Part shown: piece by piece, positions 43,911 through 56,015 of the stretch
Position numbering within the stretch: the stretch's first letter is position 1
Layout of the letters: each line of letters begins with the position of its first letter
NCBI GenBank assembly: GCA_905178155.1
Contig: CAJINV010000005.1
Span: forward strand, 2,817,804 to 2,881,803
Length of the DNA stretch: 64,000 nt
Direction: 5' to 3'
From: Amoebophrya sp. A120
Taxonomy: Eukaryota; Sar; Dinophyceae; Syndiniales; Amoebophryaceae
The notes under the pieces: model-generated
What the model saw: only the letters and a program-made list of their open reading frames with translations
Databases searched by the model: none
Told to the model about the DNA's origin: nothing
Made by a program: the position numbers and the translations under genes

Positions 43911-46900
43911 TCGCCCGCCCGACCATTTTCGGATCAGGCAGCCGGCCCGAGGCATTTTCCGCTAGTAAAATTTTTTTAAAATGTCACTAATTCCGGGAAT
44001 CGCGGGCCGGCTGGCTGGGTGCGGCACCCTTTGGGCACGCGCCGCATTCGGGGAGGGGGGCGCGGCATAGTGTGGCGCCCCCGCTTTTTGTTTTCCCGGG
44101 TCGGTGCCGTAAGCTTCCGGGCCGTCTCCCCTGGTTGTGTGCTCTCCCCCGTCCTCTTGGGGATGGGGGCCGCTTATCGTTGGGCCTTTTCGCGCGCGCG
44201 GCGCCTTTGCTTTTGGTGGTGGCCTGCCCTCGGGCGCTCTTTTCCCTTACCTCAGGGAATGCCTCGGGTCGGGCCCTTGCCCGGGCCTTCGGTTTTTCTT
44301 TGTCCGGTATCTTTGCAAGGGAGGGGGGTCCTGTGGTGTGGTTTGGCACACAGGGGCTGCTCCTCGTGGCCATGGCTCAAATCCACCGGGGCCCGGCGCC
44401 TTTGCATTTATGGGGGGCAGCGCGCAGCGGGCCCGGCTCTGGAAATCAGGCAGGCGCGAGGCCGGGGCTTTTTGGTCTTTCAAACACCACCCCGATCCCG
44501 GGCGGCTAATGAAGAGGGTAATCCCGGCGGTAATTTCCGGGGTTAATCTGACCACAACGAAATCGGGAAGGTTTCGTTGGTTTTGAAATTAGACCAAAAA
44601 TTAGACTACAGATTAGACTATAAATTAGACCACAAATTACCCCAAAAACCCAAGGAATTAACCTGCCCCCGGGGGGCAGTCACTCCGCCAGAGCATTGGG
44701 TTTTCAGTTGGCGCCATTTGCCACCACTTGTCCTGCTTTTTCTCGGCAGGCCGCCCGCCCGCAGTTCCCGCCCGCCCGTGGCCTTTGCGTCTTTGAATGG
44801 ATTCCCCCCGACCGGTGCCTTTCCCAATTTGCCCCGAAGATTGAAGGGGTGGCGCTCTGGAAACCCACGAACAACAGGCCCGCCGGGGTCGCGTTCCGGC
44901 CTCCGTTGTGATTTGGTGGAGGCCCCCCGCGCGCAGGCTTCGCAGGCTCCTGGGCCTTTCTTCGGTGCCGGGGCACCCTGTGGCGCCTTTCCCGGCGCGC
45001 GCCCGCCTCCCCTTTAGGGGGGCGCGGGGGGGGTGCCTGGAGGGCGGCGCCCGCGATGGCTATGCGCCCCCGGAAGTATGGTGGCACCCCCGGCGCGTTT
45101 TCTAGTCGGGCCCCTCTTGCGCCTGCCCTCCTTCGCTTTGGGGATTAGCCAAACTTCAGCCAGGAATTAACGAAATAGCTTGCCACGGGCCGGCTGCCTG
45201 ATTCGGACTTCTAAAAGTCCTCTAAAGTGGCCGGGTAGGCGAAATCCCATTGAAAATCGCCTGTTTGGCGATTTTAGAAGATGGAATAGAAGAATCCGGG
45301 ACACCAAAACCGGAAGCCGAACCGGAAGATTCTTCCGGTTCCGGCTCACGGGAAGAACATGGAAGACCACACGCTCAAGACATTTGTTTGTGAGATGGAA
45401 ATGATGTTCATGTTCGAAAGCGAGAACATCGTCTTCCGCTCAGCGACAAACAAACACTTCTTTCTTCGGGATGCGAGGAGGCGGCGTGCGCGGAACACGT
45501 GCCGCTTCGCATCTGTGTGGTGCAGGCTGCTTCCCCATCTATGACCCAAGCGCCTTGCCACCTATGCAACCCCAAAGCTACGCCAATCCACGAAATAACA
45601 ACCAAGATACTTTTCAACCTGGTGAAACCCTTTGAAGCGGAAACCAACCCAAATTTTTAAATTTTAAATCACATCGCAGAGCGCCGGGGCGCAAGGAAAC
45701 ACCGACCAACCGCCCGGCCTCCGAAGCAAAATAGCCCGGGGATCTTGGGCAGGGCGCGACGGGGCGCCCTGCCACTCGTCTGGAACGAGAATCACCGCGG
45801 CAAGACGGAGAGGGCGCCCGGAATTTTTGAAATCCCGGAAATTTTAGCGAGCTTTTAGAGGCAAAATCCGCCCGGGGTGTCTCCGCATGATCTCGATTCG
45901 CGGACTCGGCGGAGGGGGTCCGCGGATTTGTAAAAAGGGGGTCCGCGGATTTCAAATTGGCGGGCTCACGGATTTGTCGCGGATTTGTACCAAAAAATCC
46001 GCGCCCGCACGCTATGGTGGATTTTTTGGGTCAGGAAACGGGCGCCACAAATCGTGCCTGTCCAACAAATCCGCGGGACCTTTTTTTTGGCCAGTCCGCG
46101 AACATTTTTTTGCCTCCTTGAAGAAGGAGTCCCAAGACGGAGGCCTGGCCAGGAAATCCTGTCCAACGAACCTTCCAGGGCTGAAGGCTCCTGGCCACTG
46201 CTACAGGTGAGTGGGAGCCCTTCAGGACAGGGGACTCCCACCAACTCCGCAGTCTTGGGAGTCTGTCCCCGGCACCTGGCCTCCATGCCAGACAGACTCG
46301 CAAGGCCAAGGCGGAGGCGTGATTCCCAAGGCTGCAACGAAAAAATGGGCCGACCACCCACGAGCAATCGGCCAACATGCATGGGGCCAGGCCAGGCGTT
46401 TACCGGGGTCGGCCGCGATCAGGGGTCGGAACGGGGTCCCCACCCCCCCCCGCCCCTGGCCGACCCTCCCCTGGCCCATCCCCGGCCCACCCCTGGCCTT
46501 GGGCGGGGGGCTGGGGGTCGGCAAGAGAGATCGACCGCGACGAGAGAAAAACTGTCACACATTTTCCATTTGAGTCATAATATCCACACAATATCCGCGG
46601 CCGGGATTTCTAACTACCATCCAAGCCATAAATCTTTATCAATTTGATATTTTTGAAGATTCTTAAAAAATATCCATAATATATAATTCGACCCATCCTC
46701 ACATAGAGATGAAATAAATATATTCGGAAGAGATCATTATGAAAATTTGGAAGAAGAATTTTTCAGATTCATTCCCATTTTCGACACAATTGAATTTTCT
46801 ATTTCAATAATCTCATTCCGAATGAATAAATTCATTTCGATCGATGGATGGACAGAGAGATTTGAGGACACGACCTATCCTATGCATGTTCTTTATTCTT

Positions 46901-47390
46901 TTCAATCATTTTTTTTTGTAGATCCGACCACCCGATGGGACCTATATGTCACTCATCCATCAACATCCTATTCCCATGCATGAAATCCAAAAAATTAATT
47001 GAAATATCATCCTAATCGATGGATCACATGATGAAGAAGAAGATTCATGAATTCATCCAATTAAAAAAAAAATTCTTTATCTCTTCATCCGAATTCCATC
47101 ACAATTTCGAGGACTAGAGATATGATATTTATCAGGATCATTTTCACAAGAAATTCACCCAACACATTCATACATAAATCTTTTCAGAGAATTCATATGA
47201 CCTCAAATCGATTCGTTCGATGGTGATGAGAATTCTGTCTTGGAGAAGATAGAACTACAACTAGAGGATCCAAAAAAAAATTACGAAATTATTCAAAAAG
47301 AAAAACTTAAAATCTGGAATTCATGTGATTCATTCGAAAAGAATTTGATCGTGGGAACGAATCATATTTGTTTTCGTTGTATTGAATGAT

Positions 47391-48266
47391 AGTTATGATT
47401 TGGGAAGCCCAGGCCTCCACGAGCGAACATCTCTAAAAAAATTTACCTGAGAGAAACTACAGAATACGTACCTTGTGACGAGCGGCCACGAAAAAAAGAT
47501 CGAACCTACAGAATAAATCTGATTCTGAACAAGAGCAATACCAACTGCATGCGAGTGCAAAGCTGTTGGGGAGACGGGGCATTTTTGCATGTTTTACCCT
47601 ACACCATGCTCGTTTTTTTTTTCGCAATTTATTCGTCTGATTCGGTTCTTCTAGCAAATCGACATCCTACAGAGACTTATGCATCATACAAACTAACACA
47701 TGACGTCGTTCGTGGCTCAGCTTTGTTTTTTGCAAAGTCAAAACTTACCATGATACGTAAAAAGTGCGCGAATTATTGTACAGATTCTTCATGTTCATGC
47801 AGAGGTAGCTACAGATAGCAAGTAGTCGTAATCTCAATTCTTCACGAATAGTTCTTACCTATGTCCGAAATTAAGCTTGTTATTTTTACAGAATTTTATA
47901 ATCGAAGTCGAGGAGTGCATAGCCGTTGCTGATGTTTTCAGGAATTTTAAGGAATTTCTTTCTTTTTGGGTAATGATATCATATATTATTTGCATTTGTT
48001 CAGGCTGCCGAATCTAAGTAAGTAAATCTTCTGTGTGTGTCTTGTAGCACGCTACTACCAAATCCAAATTTACCGCTGGCGCTTGCTCTGATGCTATCGG
48101 CGTTCGCGAATCACCACCCGGAGGAAGAATCACCTCTGGAACAAGTAGGCGAACTTCCAGACGAACGATCTACCGAACTTGCGGCTGTCGACGTCGCGCC
48201 CGCTCCTTTTGTTCATGTTGGTGTTCTTTGACGTCAGCAACAGGACGAGAAGAGCGATCGGCTCGA
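47391..48266. other. Intergenic region
   Basis: No convincing gene on either strand. It lies beyond the 3' end of the minus-strand J-domain-like gene. Confidence 0.4.
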
Positions 48267-49677
48267 TTACACGGGCAGTGCAAACACAATACGTGCGCGC
48301 TTAAGGGGTCTATCAGGAAGAAGGTTTTCTCGGCAGGTACCAGTAGTACTCGTTGCGGCATGTTGACTGTTGTCCTGAAGTGGATTTCCGCCGTTCCCGT
48401 TTATTCCGTTTTGCGAGTCATTGTACTGTTGTTTCCCAAATTCAGCCGCTTTTTTGCCGAAACCCAGTTCCTTCTTCTCCTTGCACCAGTTGTGCTTTTT
48501 GTTCCAGTATTGCTCTTCGCTACTCGCAGCAGCAACTGCAACACCATCGACTATTTGTATATCATCTCTCGCCGCAAGATCGTGCGCAATCAGCTCGCGC
48601 AAGACCTTTCCGCGATGCAGATCCAGGTCTGTGTCCCTTGTATAAAGGCCTTGCATTAGGACACCCATGCTGTTCTGCAATCTCTTATAGACCTCCTCGG
48701 CCTGGATCTTTATCCTGTCGGCCTGTGAGGGGTGCACTTTGTCCGGATGGAACCATCTAGCGCGATCCGTTCTCATGTACCTTACCAGATCGTCCACAAG
48801 CTGCTTAGTTTCCTTCTGCAACTGTTCCGCAAACCGAAAATCAGCACGTCTCTTCTCGAGCAGACCAGCACCCGGGAACAAGCAGCGTTTCCGTTTCATG
48901 TTCGAGCCTCCTGCTTGTGGTAGCGCGGTCTGTGCGCCGACGTCGCTACTTGTGCAGCAGCCGCCGTCGCCCAACATGCAGTGCTTGATTTCGTCCCGCA
49001 TCGCCTTCAGCACAGGGAATTTCGGACCATGTTCCGTGTGTTCCAGCAGTCTGTTTGTTTTATGTGGGGCGATTTTTGCATGTTCAGCAGTTTGAATGAT
49101 AGCTTCTATGATTCGAAGTTGTGAACTGAAGATCGCAATCATCTGAAGCTGACAGGAACCGTGATGGAGTTAGCAGTACTATAGCTATACTACAAAAAAC
49201 ACTCTAATAGTACCTCGTCTGAATCGGATAATCCAAGAGTTCGCAGGCGTGTTGCACCGCAAGTTCGGACCGGATGTATTTTTCGATTGAGATTTTTTCC
49301 GTTGCTTCGCACGAAACACGCGCTGGCCCCAAAGCTTTTGAAAGGATAGTGCGGACCCTGCTGACCTCCTGCAGCGCGCGCTCCTGGTGTGTCTCGGCCT
49401 CCTGGTGCTTGTTTGCGGGATCCACTCCCCCCTGCAGCCAGGTCAACTGCATGTCTTGCGTCTGGATTTTCGCGGAATTTTTGTCGAGCGCCTCTGCGCG
49501 CTCAGCATCAGTGATTGTAGTTCCAGATCTTGTAAGTGCGGGTCGTACACCGCGCAGCGCTGCACGAGTGCTGACGGTATGAAGGTGAAAGGAAAAAACG
49601 ACACCTGCTGTCACCAGGGCAAAAGCTTTCGCCAGGTACAGGCGGTGGAGAGAATTTGTTCTTCGGCCCCCACGCAT
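48267..49677 (-). CDS. Membrane-anchored J-domain-like protein, two exons
   Basis: Exon 1 (49677-49214) and exon 2 (49125-48267) total 1,323 nt, 440 residues plus stop. The N-terminus has a likely anchor (AFALVTAGVVFSF) near residues 15-30, followed by charged helical sequence. Around the middle is RARWFHPDKVHPSQADR followed by EEVYKRLQNSMG, which matches the helix II - HPD loop - helix III part of a J-domain, with HPD intact; the first helix is less clear. The C-terminus is Asn/Gly-rich and basic (RPLKRARIVF). It would be an Hsp70 co-chaperone if the domain is functional. ATG at 49677 was chosen because it directly precedes the anchor. The J-domain call is moderate. Confidence 0.6.
49126..49213 (-). 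other. GT-AG intron
   Basis: On the minus strand it starts GTACTATTAG and ends GATCTTCAG, 88 bp, phase 2, joining YPIQT to SSQLRIIEAI. No inverted repeats were seen. Confidence 0.55.
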
Positions 49678-50783
49678 TTTATAATTTTCGGGCTGAGAAA
49701 AAATTCTTTTTCTGTTTGTGATCAAGATAAGATGTTAACACCTACGATGAATATTCTTACAATTTTCTATTTGAGGCCGATACCAATATCATGAGCAAAT
49801 GGGTCAAAATATCGACAGAGTTGTAAAGGGATTTTTTATTTCAATGAATCTTACAAGCGTAAGGCAAAATAAAGGGAAAAATTAGTAGATTTTCCTATTT
49901 CAATGAATTATCTTACAAGCGAAAGGCAAAAGTAAAGCAAGGAGCAAAAAGCTGAAATTAGTAAATTTTGTTTCCAGATACTAAAATTTTGGAAGATGAA
50001 GATTTAGAGCGAAAGACGAGCAGAAGGAGTTATATGATCTGTCTACGACTGTTATTGCTGTGTAAAAATGGAAATGCACGTCCTGCTGTCTCGAGTCGCC
50101 TAGTACGCCTCCTTCATGCAAGTCACATCTTTAGACGAGACATTTGTAGAGATCCGTTAACAAGCGGAAGATCATGGCCTGTCCTCCCTCATAATGCGCT
50201 AAAAAATTGAAGTGAATATGTAATCTACCTAGGAGGACGGCTTCACTTTGACGTAACTAATTGGTCCTATGAGATCTTCCGGATCGGACTATGGCTATGG
50301 CGCAACGTGACTGACTACAGGTGTTGGGAAAACATTAAAATTGAAATTCTGGATCTTCATCTCATCTTGCCAAGAATAAGATCCGCCATACTTAAGTAGG
50401 TATTGGTATACCTGTACACATTGAAATCGATTGCAGTGTTTTTTTCCACCTACGGCATTGTACCTCGTATCTGTAAAAGGCCAGGCACAGCTGCTTAGAT
50501 CCAGATCGATTAGAGTACCTAGTACTGGCTGCAAAATACATGATCCTTCCGAATAATGGTAGGCTGACACCTAGCAAAAATGTAGTTCTACTTTTATGCT
50601 CCTGCCGAGACAGGTACATGCAGGGTCACGCTTCGGTTTTTTCGAACAGTGGTAGTACTACTACAGAATCGCCACCCCCTGCTTTATCTTGACAAGGAGG
50701 GCGAGACCTCAACGCCTGGCGATGCCGTTTTGTGTGCTTTGCCTTTGGAAAAAGTTTGTGCTGCAAAAAAAACGCTCTTCCTA
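49678..50783. other. Intergenic region with a short direct repeat
   Basis: Two copies of about 65 bp containing ATTTCAATGAAT and TTACAAGCG with AGGCAAAA lie at about 49830-49890 and 49895-49965. Nothing else was recognised. Confidence 0.4.
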
Positions 50784-53700
50784 TCATCCTGCGTGCTGTG
50801 ATTGTGTTGGATTCCCGCGAATATACCCGGTGACAATTTTCCCACTCTGTCCAACGAAAATCTTTCGCAGCAGGGCTATCTGGCGCAATACCGCACTGCA
50901 AGTCAAGCCCAAAAAGATTGAAACCGTTAACGCCGCGATGAAGTCGAACAGCAGCCAGGTTATCATCATGGACGCGGCGAAGTAGGAAAAAAGACCGAGA
51001 ATGAAAAAGCGGACCTGCAGATGAAGTTCGTTCAACTGGGTTTCTTGGATGAAATTCTTGGAGCAGGTAGGAGTCGCATGCAAGAACGATCGAGTTCGGT
51101 AGGGTTAGGGATAGTGATAATCTGAATATTAGGTGGACCGCTAATAAATCAGTGGCCGGGTTCGAGTAGAATGATATGAGTGGTCGGTGTAAGTATGCAA
51201 GTAAGTATAGGTTTAAGCTTCGCACTGGTGACATCAACTGATGCTGATGTATGAGAAAATACCACCGTCGACTGTAGCCGCTCCATGATCGCGATGGTGG
51301 CGTGCACGTGCTCGGTGTCGTCCCCGAGTAGCGCCTATCAAATGTAAAAGTGTCTGGGTCTGGAAGAATGCAACTTGTGATGCTGAATTTGGATTGAATT
51401 TGAATTGAAGTAGCGACGCCGCCCTGACGTGCCTCGGTAGCCGATCGCTCTACCAACCGGAGGTGCTAGTTACATGCTTACTTCTTCCTTCGTCGAGCAC
51501 CTTCTTCGTCATACAAACCGGCTGGTGAGCAATTACCCGGACTGCCGGCCCAATTTGTGCCGGTTTTGGTGTTTTAGGGAGATACCCGCAACGCCCCCGC
51601 GGAGTTGGCGAAACCCTGATAGCGAGACGCAACCCTTGGCGAACCTGAACGACCTGAGACCATCCCCACCTTTGGATGTGTTGTCTCCCGCTTGTGCTGC
51701 GCGTTCTGCTTCGAGCCGCCCAGACCCTGTGCCCCGCGGGATCTCGGTTCGCACAGTGTTGGTTAGTACGCATGGGATCCTGATCGCGGACGGCGAGTTT
51801 GTACTTGGGGGGGCTACTTCTTTTCTTGAGGGGTCGAGGTAGTGGCATACTCGGCGCACTGCGTATATCTAAGTGAAAACAGGGGTGAGCTGTTGCAGTC
51901 CCGGGGTCCTGCTGCGCTCTGCTGCTCCCAATGATCATTGCCATTTGGGGTCAAGCTACCTGTTTTGTAACCATCCACGCAGGTCGGCTCCTATTGGGTT
52001 CGTTTTCAAAAAAAATTAGTTTTGCTCCAGCTTTCCGCTACAGGGCCTACCTCTTGGGTCCTCTGTCCTACTCGTTCTGGTCCAGGGTTGAGCAAGGCCC
52101 TGGCGAAGGAAGTGACTCGTCGGAAAAACAGATGGAACAAGCATCGCGCGCGCCCGAAGGCTGATCATTTTGCCGCTGTTGTCTCCTTGACTGTGGGGCC
52201 TGTTCTTAACGCGCTCACTCAGCATGACAAGTCTTCGCGTAGCATGACGCTCGTTCTACCCCATGCCTAATAGGGGACCGAAATCACCCGCGGGCCACAT
52301 CGATAGCATGACATCACTGCTGCCGTGGCCTTCTCTTTCATGATCGCTTCGTTAGCAGGCGGCTTTCGTTCCATTTGCTTTTGGACTTCCCGCACCCCCC
52401 CACCCTCAGGAAACCCCCTTTCGGGGAGCAAGGACAAAAGTGCGGAATTGTGCGAACGTTAGGCCATGTATTTTGAAGGTTGCTCTCTTTTCCTTTGTGT
52501 CGCTCCGCTTGGTAGCTCTCGTCTCCCCTCGCCGTCGCCGGGTTCGAACAGGGCCATCGGGTGATAGTGGCCGTCTCGAGCAGGGACATCGTTTGACTTT
52601 TTCCTTTTTCTTTCTTTCCTTTTTGCATCTTTGTGCAACTCTACATGTACAGAATTTCAGTCAAGTACTGGCTTGATTTCAGTTTCGTTATCTCGCAATC
52701 TCGCTTGTTGTCGTCAGTCGATTTGCCGTCGCGCGCGCCACGGTTTCTGCCTGCCCGTGGTCGTCGTTTGCTACTTGATGCCGTCAGGGTGTCTTATTTG
52801 TTTTTCCGTTCCGCCTGGTTGTACGTGCGCCCTCGTATTTTTCGTGGGCGAGGACTATTGCTAGGTGGGGAGGAGGGGTTGGGAGGTATCTGTCGGGGTC
52901 CGACAATTGGGGTCCTTCTTTTTTTTTATGTTTTCGCATTTGCGGATGAGGAGGATGAGGAGGAAGAGGAGGAGGAGGAGGCTGGCTGGTTGCCGTTGTT
53001 CTGGATGCGTTCCACTGCGCGGAACAAATCGCTGACCATCGAGAACTGGCTCGTCGATGTAAACATGGAACCCAGCGGCCTCACCGGTTGTGTTTCCTTT
53101 TTCTCTGTTGCCACTGTTTCCTGCCTGTCTACTTCGGCTGCCCCGCCAAGCCTGTTTGCCGCTTTCGGGCCCCTCCGATCTCTCTGCGCAGCCGGTTGCT
53201 TCGTTCCGTGACTCGCGCCCGTCTCAGCTTGCTCGCCCTTCGGTGGTGCCACTTCTGCGGTGTTCGTCGCGACGGAACTAGCAGACTGCTTTGGCGACTT
53301 GCTCTGTTTAGGCGGTGGCTTGTTTCTCGCCGGTTTGGCTTCGTCTTGTTTTTTGCTGGTTTGCTTCTGTTTTTTGCTCACCGTCTCCGGTTGCTCCTCC
53401 GACTCCTCTGTAAGTCTCTTCGTCCCGCTCGCCTTGGGTTTCGGCGGTTTGCCTTCCGGTGCCTTCGGTTTCGGCTCGGCTGCCCCTTTTGCTTTTTGCT
53501 GTGCCGTGGCCTTTGGTGGGGGTTGCTCCTCTGCCGCGGCTACCGGTGGCTTCGGTTTCGGCCCGGCCGCCCCCTTTGCTTTCTTCGGTGGCGGACCTTT
53601 TGCTGGAGGTTGCTCTTCTGCCGTGGCTACTGGTGCTGGTGGTGCTTTTCTGTTGGGTTTTCTCTTTTCTGTTGGATTCCAAAAAAATCTGTATTGCATG

Positions 53701-54436
53701 AGCAGCAAAGGAAGTGCAATTTTTGCTACGCGGAGAGGGTATCTGTCATGCGGAATAGGCATCGCGAAGCCCTCAAAAAATCTGTGATGCTAGGGCATGC
53801 ATCACCGACATCATCGTGGGTCATGGAAAATATGCATGACAAGTCTCAGAATCTTCCAGACCCAGACATTTTTACATTTGATAGCGCCTTTCCCGGGCCC
53901 CAGAGGCAGGTCAGAGTGGAGATCAGTATTACCAGCAAATTGAAGCCAAACGCGCCCGAGCTGGCGGTCAGGAAGAGGAGCACAATCAGTGGGTTGTATC
54001 AAATGTAAAAATGTCTGGGTCTGGAAGATTGCCAGGTTTGTCATGCACGTTTTCCATGACCCATGAGGTCTGGCATGTAGGACATAGCATAACAGATCCT
54101 GTGAGAGTTCTATCATGCCTATCCTGCATGAGAAACTGCCTCTCGATTACGTCAAAAGTGGACAGCTTTTGGTAATGATGCAACACAGACTTTTACATGA
54201 TTCAGATTTAGCATGACAAGTTGCATTCTTCCAGACCGAGACATTTTTACATTTGATAGGTTGGTTGACCGCGCAATGTCCATGGTAACCAGAGTCGAGC
54301 TGAAGCCCGCGAGCAAACCGGCGACCTGGGCGAGCTTGTCAAAAACCATCATAAAATAGTTCAGCTCGTACTGCCGGAGCTCCAGAGACTGCAGGTGAAA
54401 CCCCGTGAGCACGTTGCCCTTGCCGGCTTGCAACAT
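50784..54436 (-). CDS. ORAI-like four-transmembrane protein, four exons
   Basis: Exons are 54436-54259, 53991-53884, 51330-51266 and 51056-50784, totalling 624 nt (207 residues plus stop). Four hydrophobic segments follow in order: AGLLAGFSSTLVTM; PLIVLLFLTASSGAF plus FNLLVILISTLTCLW; FFILGLFSYFAASMMITW; AALTVSIFLGLTC. The layout resembles ORAI (CRAC calcium channel) proteins: a basic/acidic helix before the first membrane segment, an ALLxGF-like start of that segment, and an LxxLxxST motif ending the next with Trp-Gly-Pro after it. If correct, it would be a plasma-membrane calcium channel subunit; the pore glutamate position is occupied by Asp (VTMDI). An upstream in-frame TAA precedes the ATG. 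Family assignment is inference from topology and short motifs. Confidence 0.5.
51057..51265 (-). other. GT-AG intron in the ORAI-like gene
   Basis: On the minus strand it starts GTGGTATTTTC and ends CTGCTCCAAG, 209 bp, phase 0, joining MERLQST to NFIQETQLNE. Confidence 0.6.
51336..53883 (-). mobile_element. Giant 2.5 kb introner of family A with internal cargo
   Basis: The ends are family A TIRs: TATCAAATGTAAAAGTGTCT at 51336 and the inverse at about 53853-53883. A perfect TSD, GCGCC, flanks them (51331-51335 and 53884-53888). Excision with one TSD joins LWGPGKA to LLGDDTEHVH in frame. Family A sequence is recognisable only in about 65 bp at the left and about 200 bp at the right; about 2.2 kb between is unrelated. 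That cargo includes a low-complexity Lys/Pro/Ala frame on the minus strand. Confidence 0.75.
52926..53682 (-). other. Lys/Pro/Ala-rich open frame inside the giant introner
   Basis: About 250 codons rich in Lys, Pro, Ala and Gln, ending in a poly-Ser run and NAKT before the stop. It looks like a disordered basic tail (repeats of PPKxKAxGA type). No start of its own is obvious. It could be a captured exon, a composition artefact, or an alternative C-terminus if the intron is retained or partly spliced. Confidence 0.3.
53997..54258 (-). mobile_element. Introner-like element, family A (ORAI-like intron 1)
   Basis: A 262 bp element with TATCAAATG/CATTTGATA ends and perfect TSD GGTTG (53992-53996 and 54259-54263). 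Excision joins IARSTN to PLIVLLFL in frame. Confidence 0.85.
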
Positions 54437-54732
54437 GTTGTTGGTTTTGCGCCGTACGTTTTTCGAGTGTTAGCTGTTGGTCGTGTCAGCCGCCGCAAGA
54501 TCGATGAGGGCTCCGTGGTGGTTATGTATTTTTCTCAGAGACAACCTCCGATGATCATGTTGACCAGCCGTGCCGTAGCTCCTAGATCAAAATTTGTCGT
54601 GTGCGAAAGCGAATTTGTACAAATTATGCTGGTACTCATACTACATTTCAACAAGTACAATTTGAGCTTCTGCTGTGCTTTGCCCAAATGGCTTCTGCTG
54701 TGCTGTCCCTTCATGATCTACAACTCTCGAGA

Positions 54733-56015
54733 CGTTGACACAGACGTTGACACAGACTACTCGCTCGGCTTGCTGCTATATGGCCATTCTCTCTGCATAT
54801 TTTCAAATGATGAGGGTCTCCAGGCATAGGCATTGCGCTGCTTTACTTACTTTTGTGATGTGCCTTCGTCATGCATGGGATGCATTTGGGCCATGCGCGT
54901 CAAGTGATGTAGTTTCGAAGGCGGCCATGTCGCCGCAGCGAGGACTATCCCGCGCACGGACTCGGGTCACTTTTGAGTCTTTGGCGAAGACCACAGGGCT
55001 TCGGAGATGATCACGTCCCCCAAGAAAAGCCGAGCGGCTTTCCGCAGCTTCCTGCCTTCCCCATGTGCGGCGGAGTTGCAGGCGGCTTTCCCCGACTCTT
55101 CGATGAGACAGAAGAAGTCGACGGTCTGGCTCTGGGTCACATCCACAATGGCTCTGCGCTTTTCGCTCGACACTCCCCGCGCAGCTCCCTCGACAGTCAG
55201 AGGACGCGCGGGCGGCCGAGTTGCCAGGCTGCTTGGCTCATCCCGCCGCCCCCACTTCGCTGGGAACATCAGCGCCCCCGCTTTCCCCCTCAATTTCCGC
55301 CCTTTCCTAGCCTGTCAGATTTTCTGCTTCTGCGCAACGCTCTCACGCGCTTGCGTGAGCAATGGGCGCCATTCCAAGCGGGCCACGCTTCAGTAGCGCA
55401 GCCACATGCGACAGAGCCCCTTTCGGCGAAGCCTGCGCGCAGCAGCCCCATCGGTACATATTGCCCTGGCTGGGTTTGCTGAGAAAAGCTTCCCAGGCCA
55501 TGGCCGCTTTTGCTGTGATAGAGCTAAAACGAACTGGAGGGGTTGGGCACGCTGGCAAAGCAGGAAACTAGGGGCCGGCTGCAGCGGCCTACGCCTTCTC
55601 CTCCCTACCTCTAGCGCCGGTAGGTCCTGGGGCCATGCGAACTTCGTCCGTAAGCAGGCCAGGATGCCCGGGGCGCCGGCGGAAAGATGTGCCGAGGTCT
55701 TCCGAAGTTGGCAACTTTCTCCTCTGCGAGACCCTTGCTGAGGACCCTCCGGGAGGGGTAGCCAAAAACACTACTTTTTGAAGCTTCCCCCACTGCTACG
55801 AGGGTTCCGGAAAAAACTCCTTTTAGGGGTCTCGCGCATGGGCCTCTCTTCGCAGAATCTAAAGAAACTGCGGAGGCCCGGGACCGGGACTTCTAGAAAA
55901 ATGGCGCCGGGGGCTCAGCTTTTTGGCACAGCGTGCCGGCAATAAGTAGCCTGCCCGCCCCTCAGAAGGCAAACTGCCCGGTGGACGTTGACACAGACTA
56001 CTCGCTCGGCTTGCT
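54733..56015. repeat. 32 bp direct repeat flanking a 1.2 kb GC-rich segment
   Basis: GACGTTGACACAGACTACTC followed by GCTCGGCTTGCT occurs at about 54742-54773 and 55984-56015. The left copy is preceded by one extra GACGTTGACACA unit. The 1.2 kb between is GC-rich with no gene recognised. This resembles the long duplications around other large insertions here, but clear TIRs were not seen. Confidence 0.5.

Larger units (their letters stand above)
41390..47390. mobile_element. Composite repeat region, AT-rich arms around a GC-rich core
   Basis: About 1.4 kb of AT-rich sequence (to 42800) and about 0.8 kb (46600-47390) surround a GC-rich core. The core is bounded by an inverted repeat of about 55 bp whose perfect part is GCGGATATTGTGTGGAT (42843-42859 and inverse 46582-46598). 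The left end also reads AGAGCTTGGACACCCGTTAG, like the end of the inverted-arm element at 18400. The core is filled with low-complexity repeats; no gene was recognised. The outer limits are approximate. Confidence 0.5.

Noticed and set aside
44019-45017. Frames of 146-175 codons in the composite region core
   Set aside because: GC-rich, overlapping frames without domain-like sequence or supported start.
51405-51470. tRNA-like sequence on the minus strand (GGTTGGTAGAGCGATCGGCT)
   Set aside because: It resembles a D-arm/A box, but the acceptor stem does not pair well and no B box (GGTTCRANTCC) follows. At most a tRNA-derived relic.
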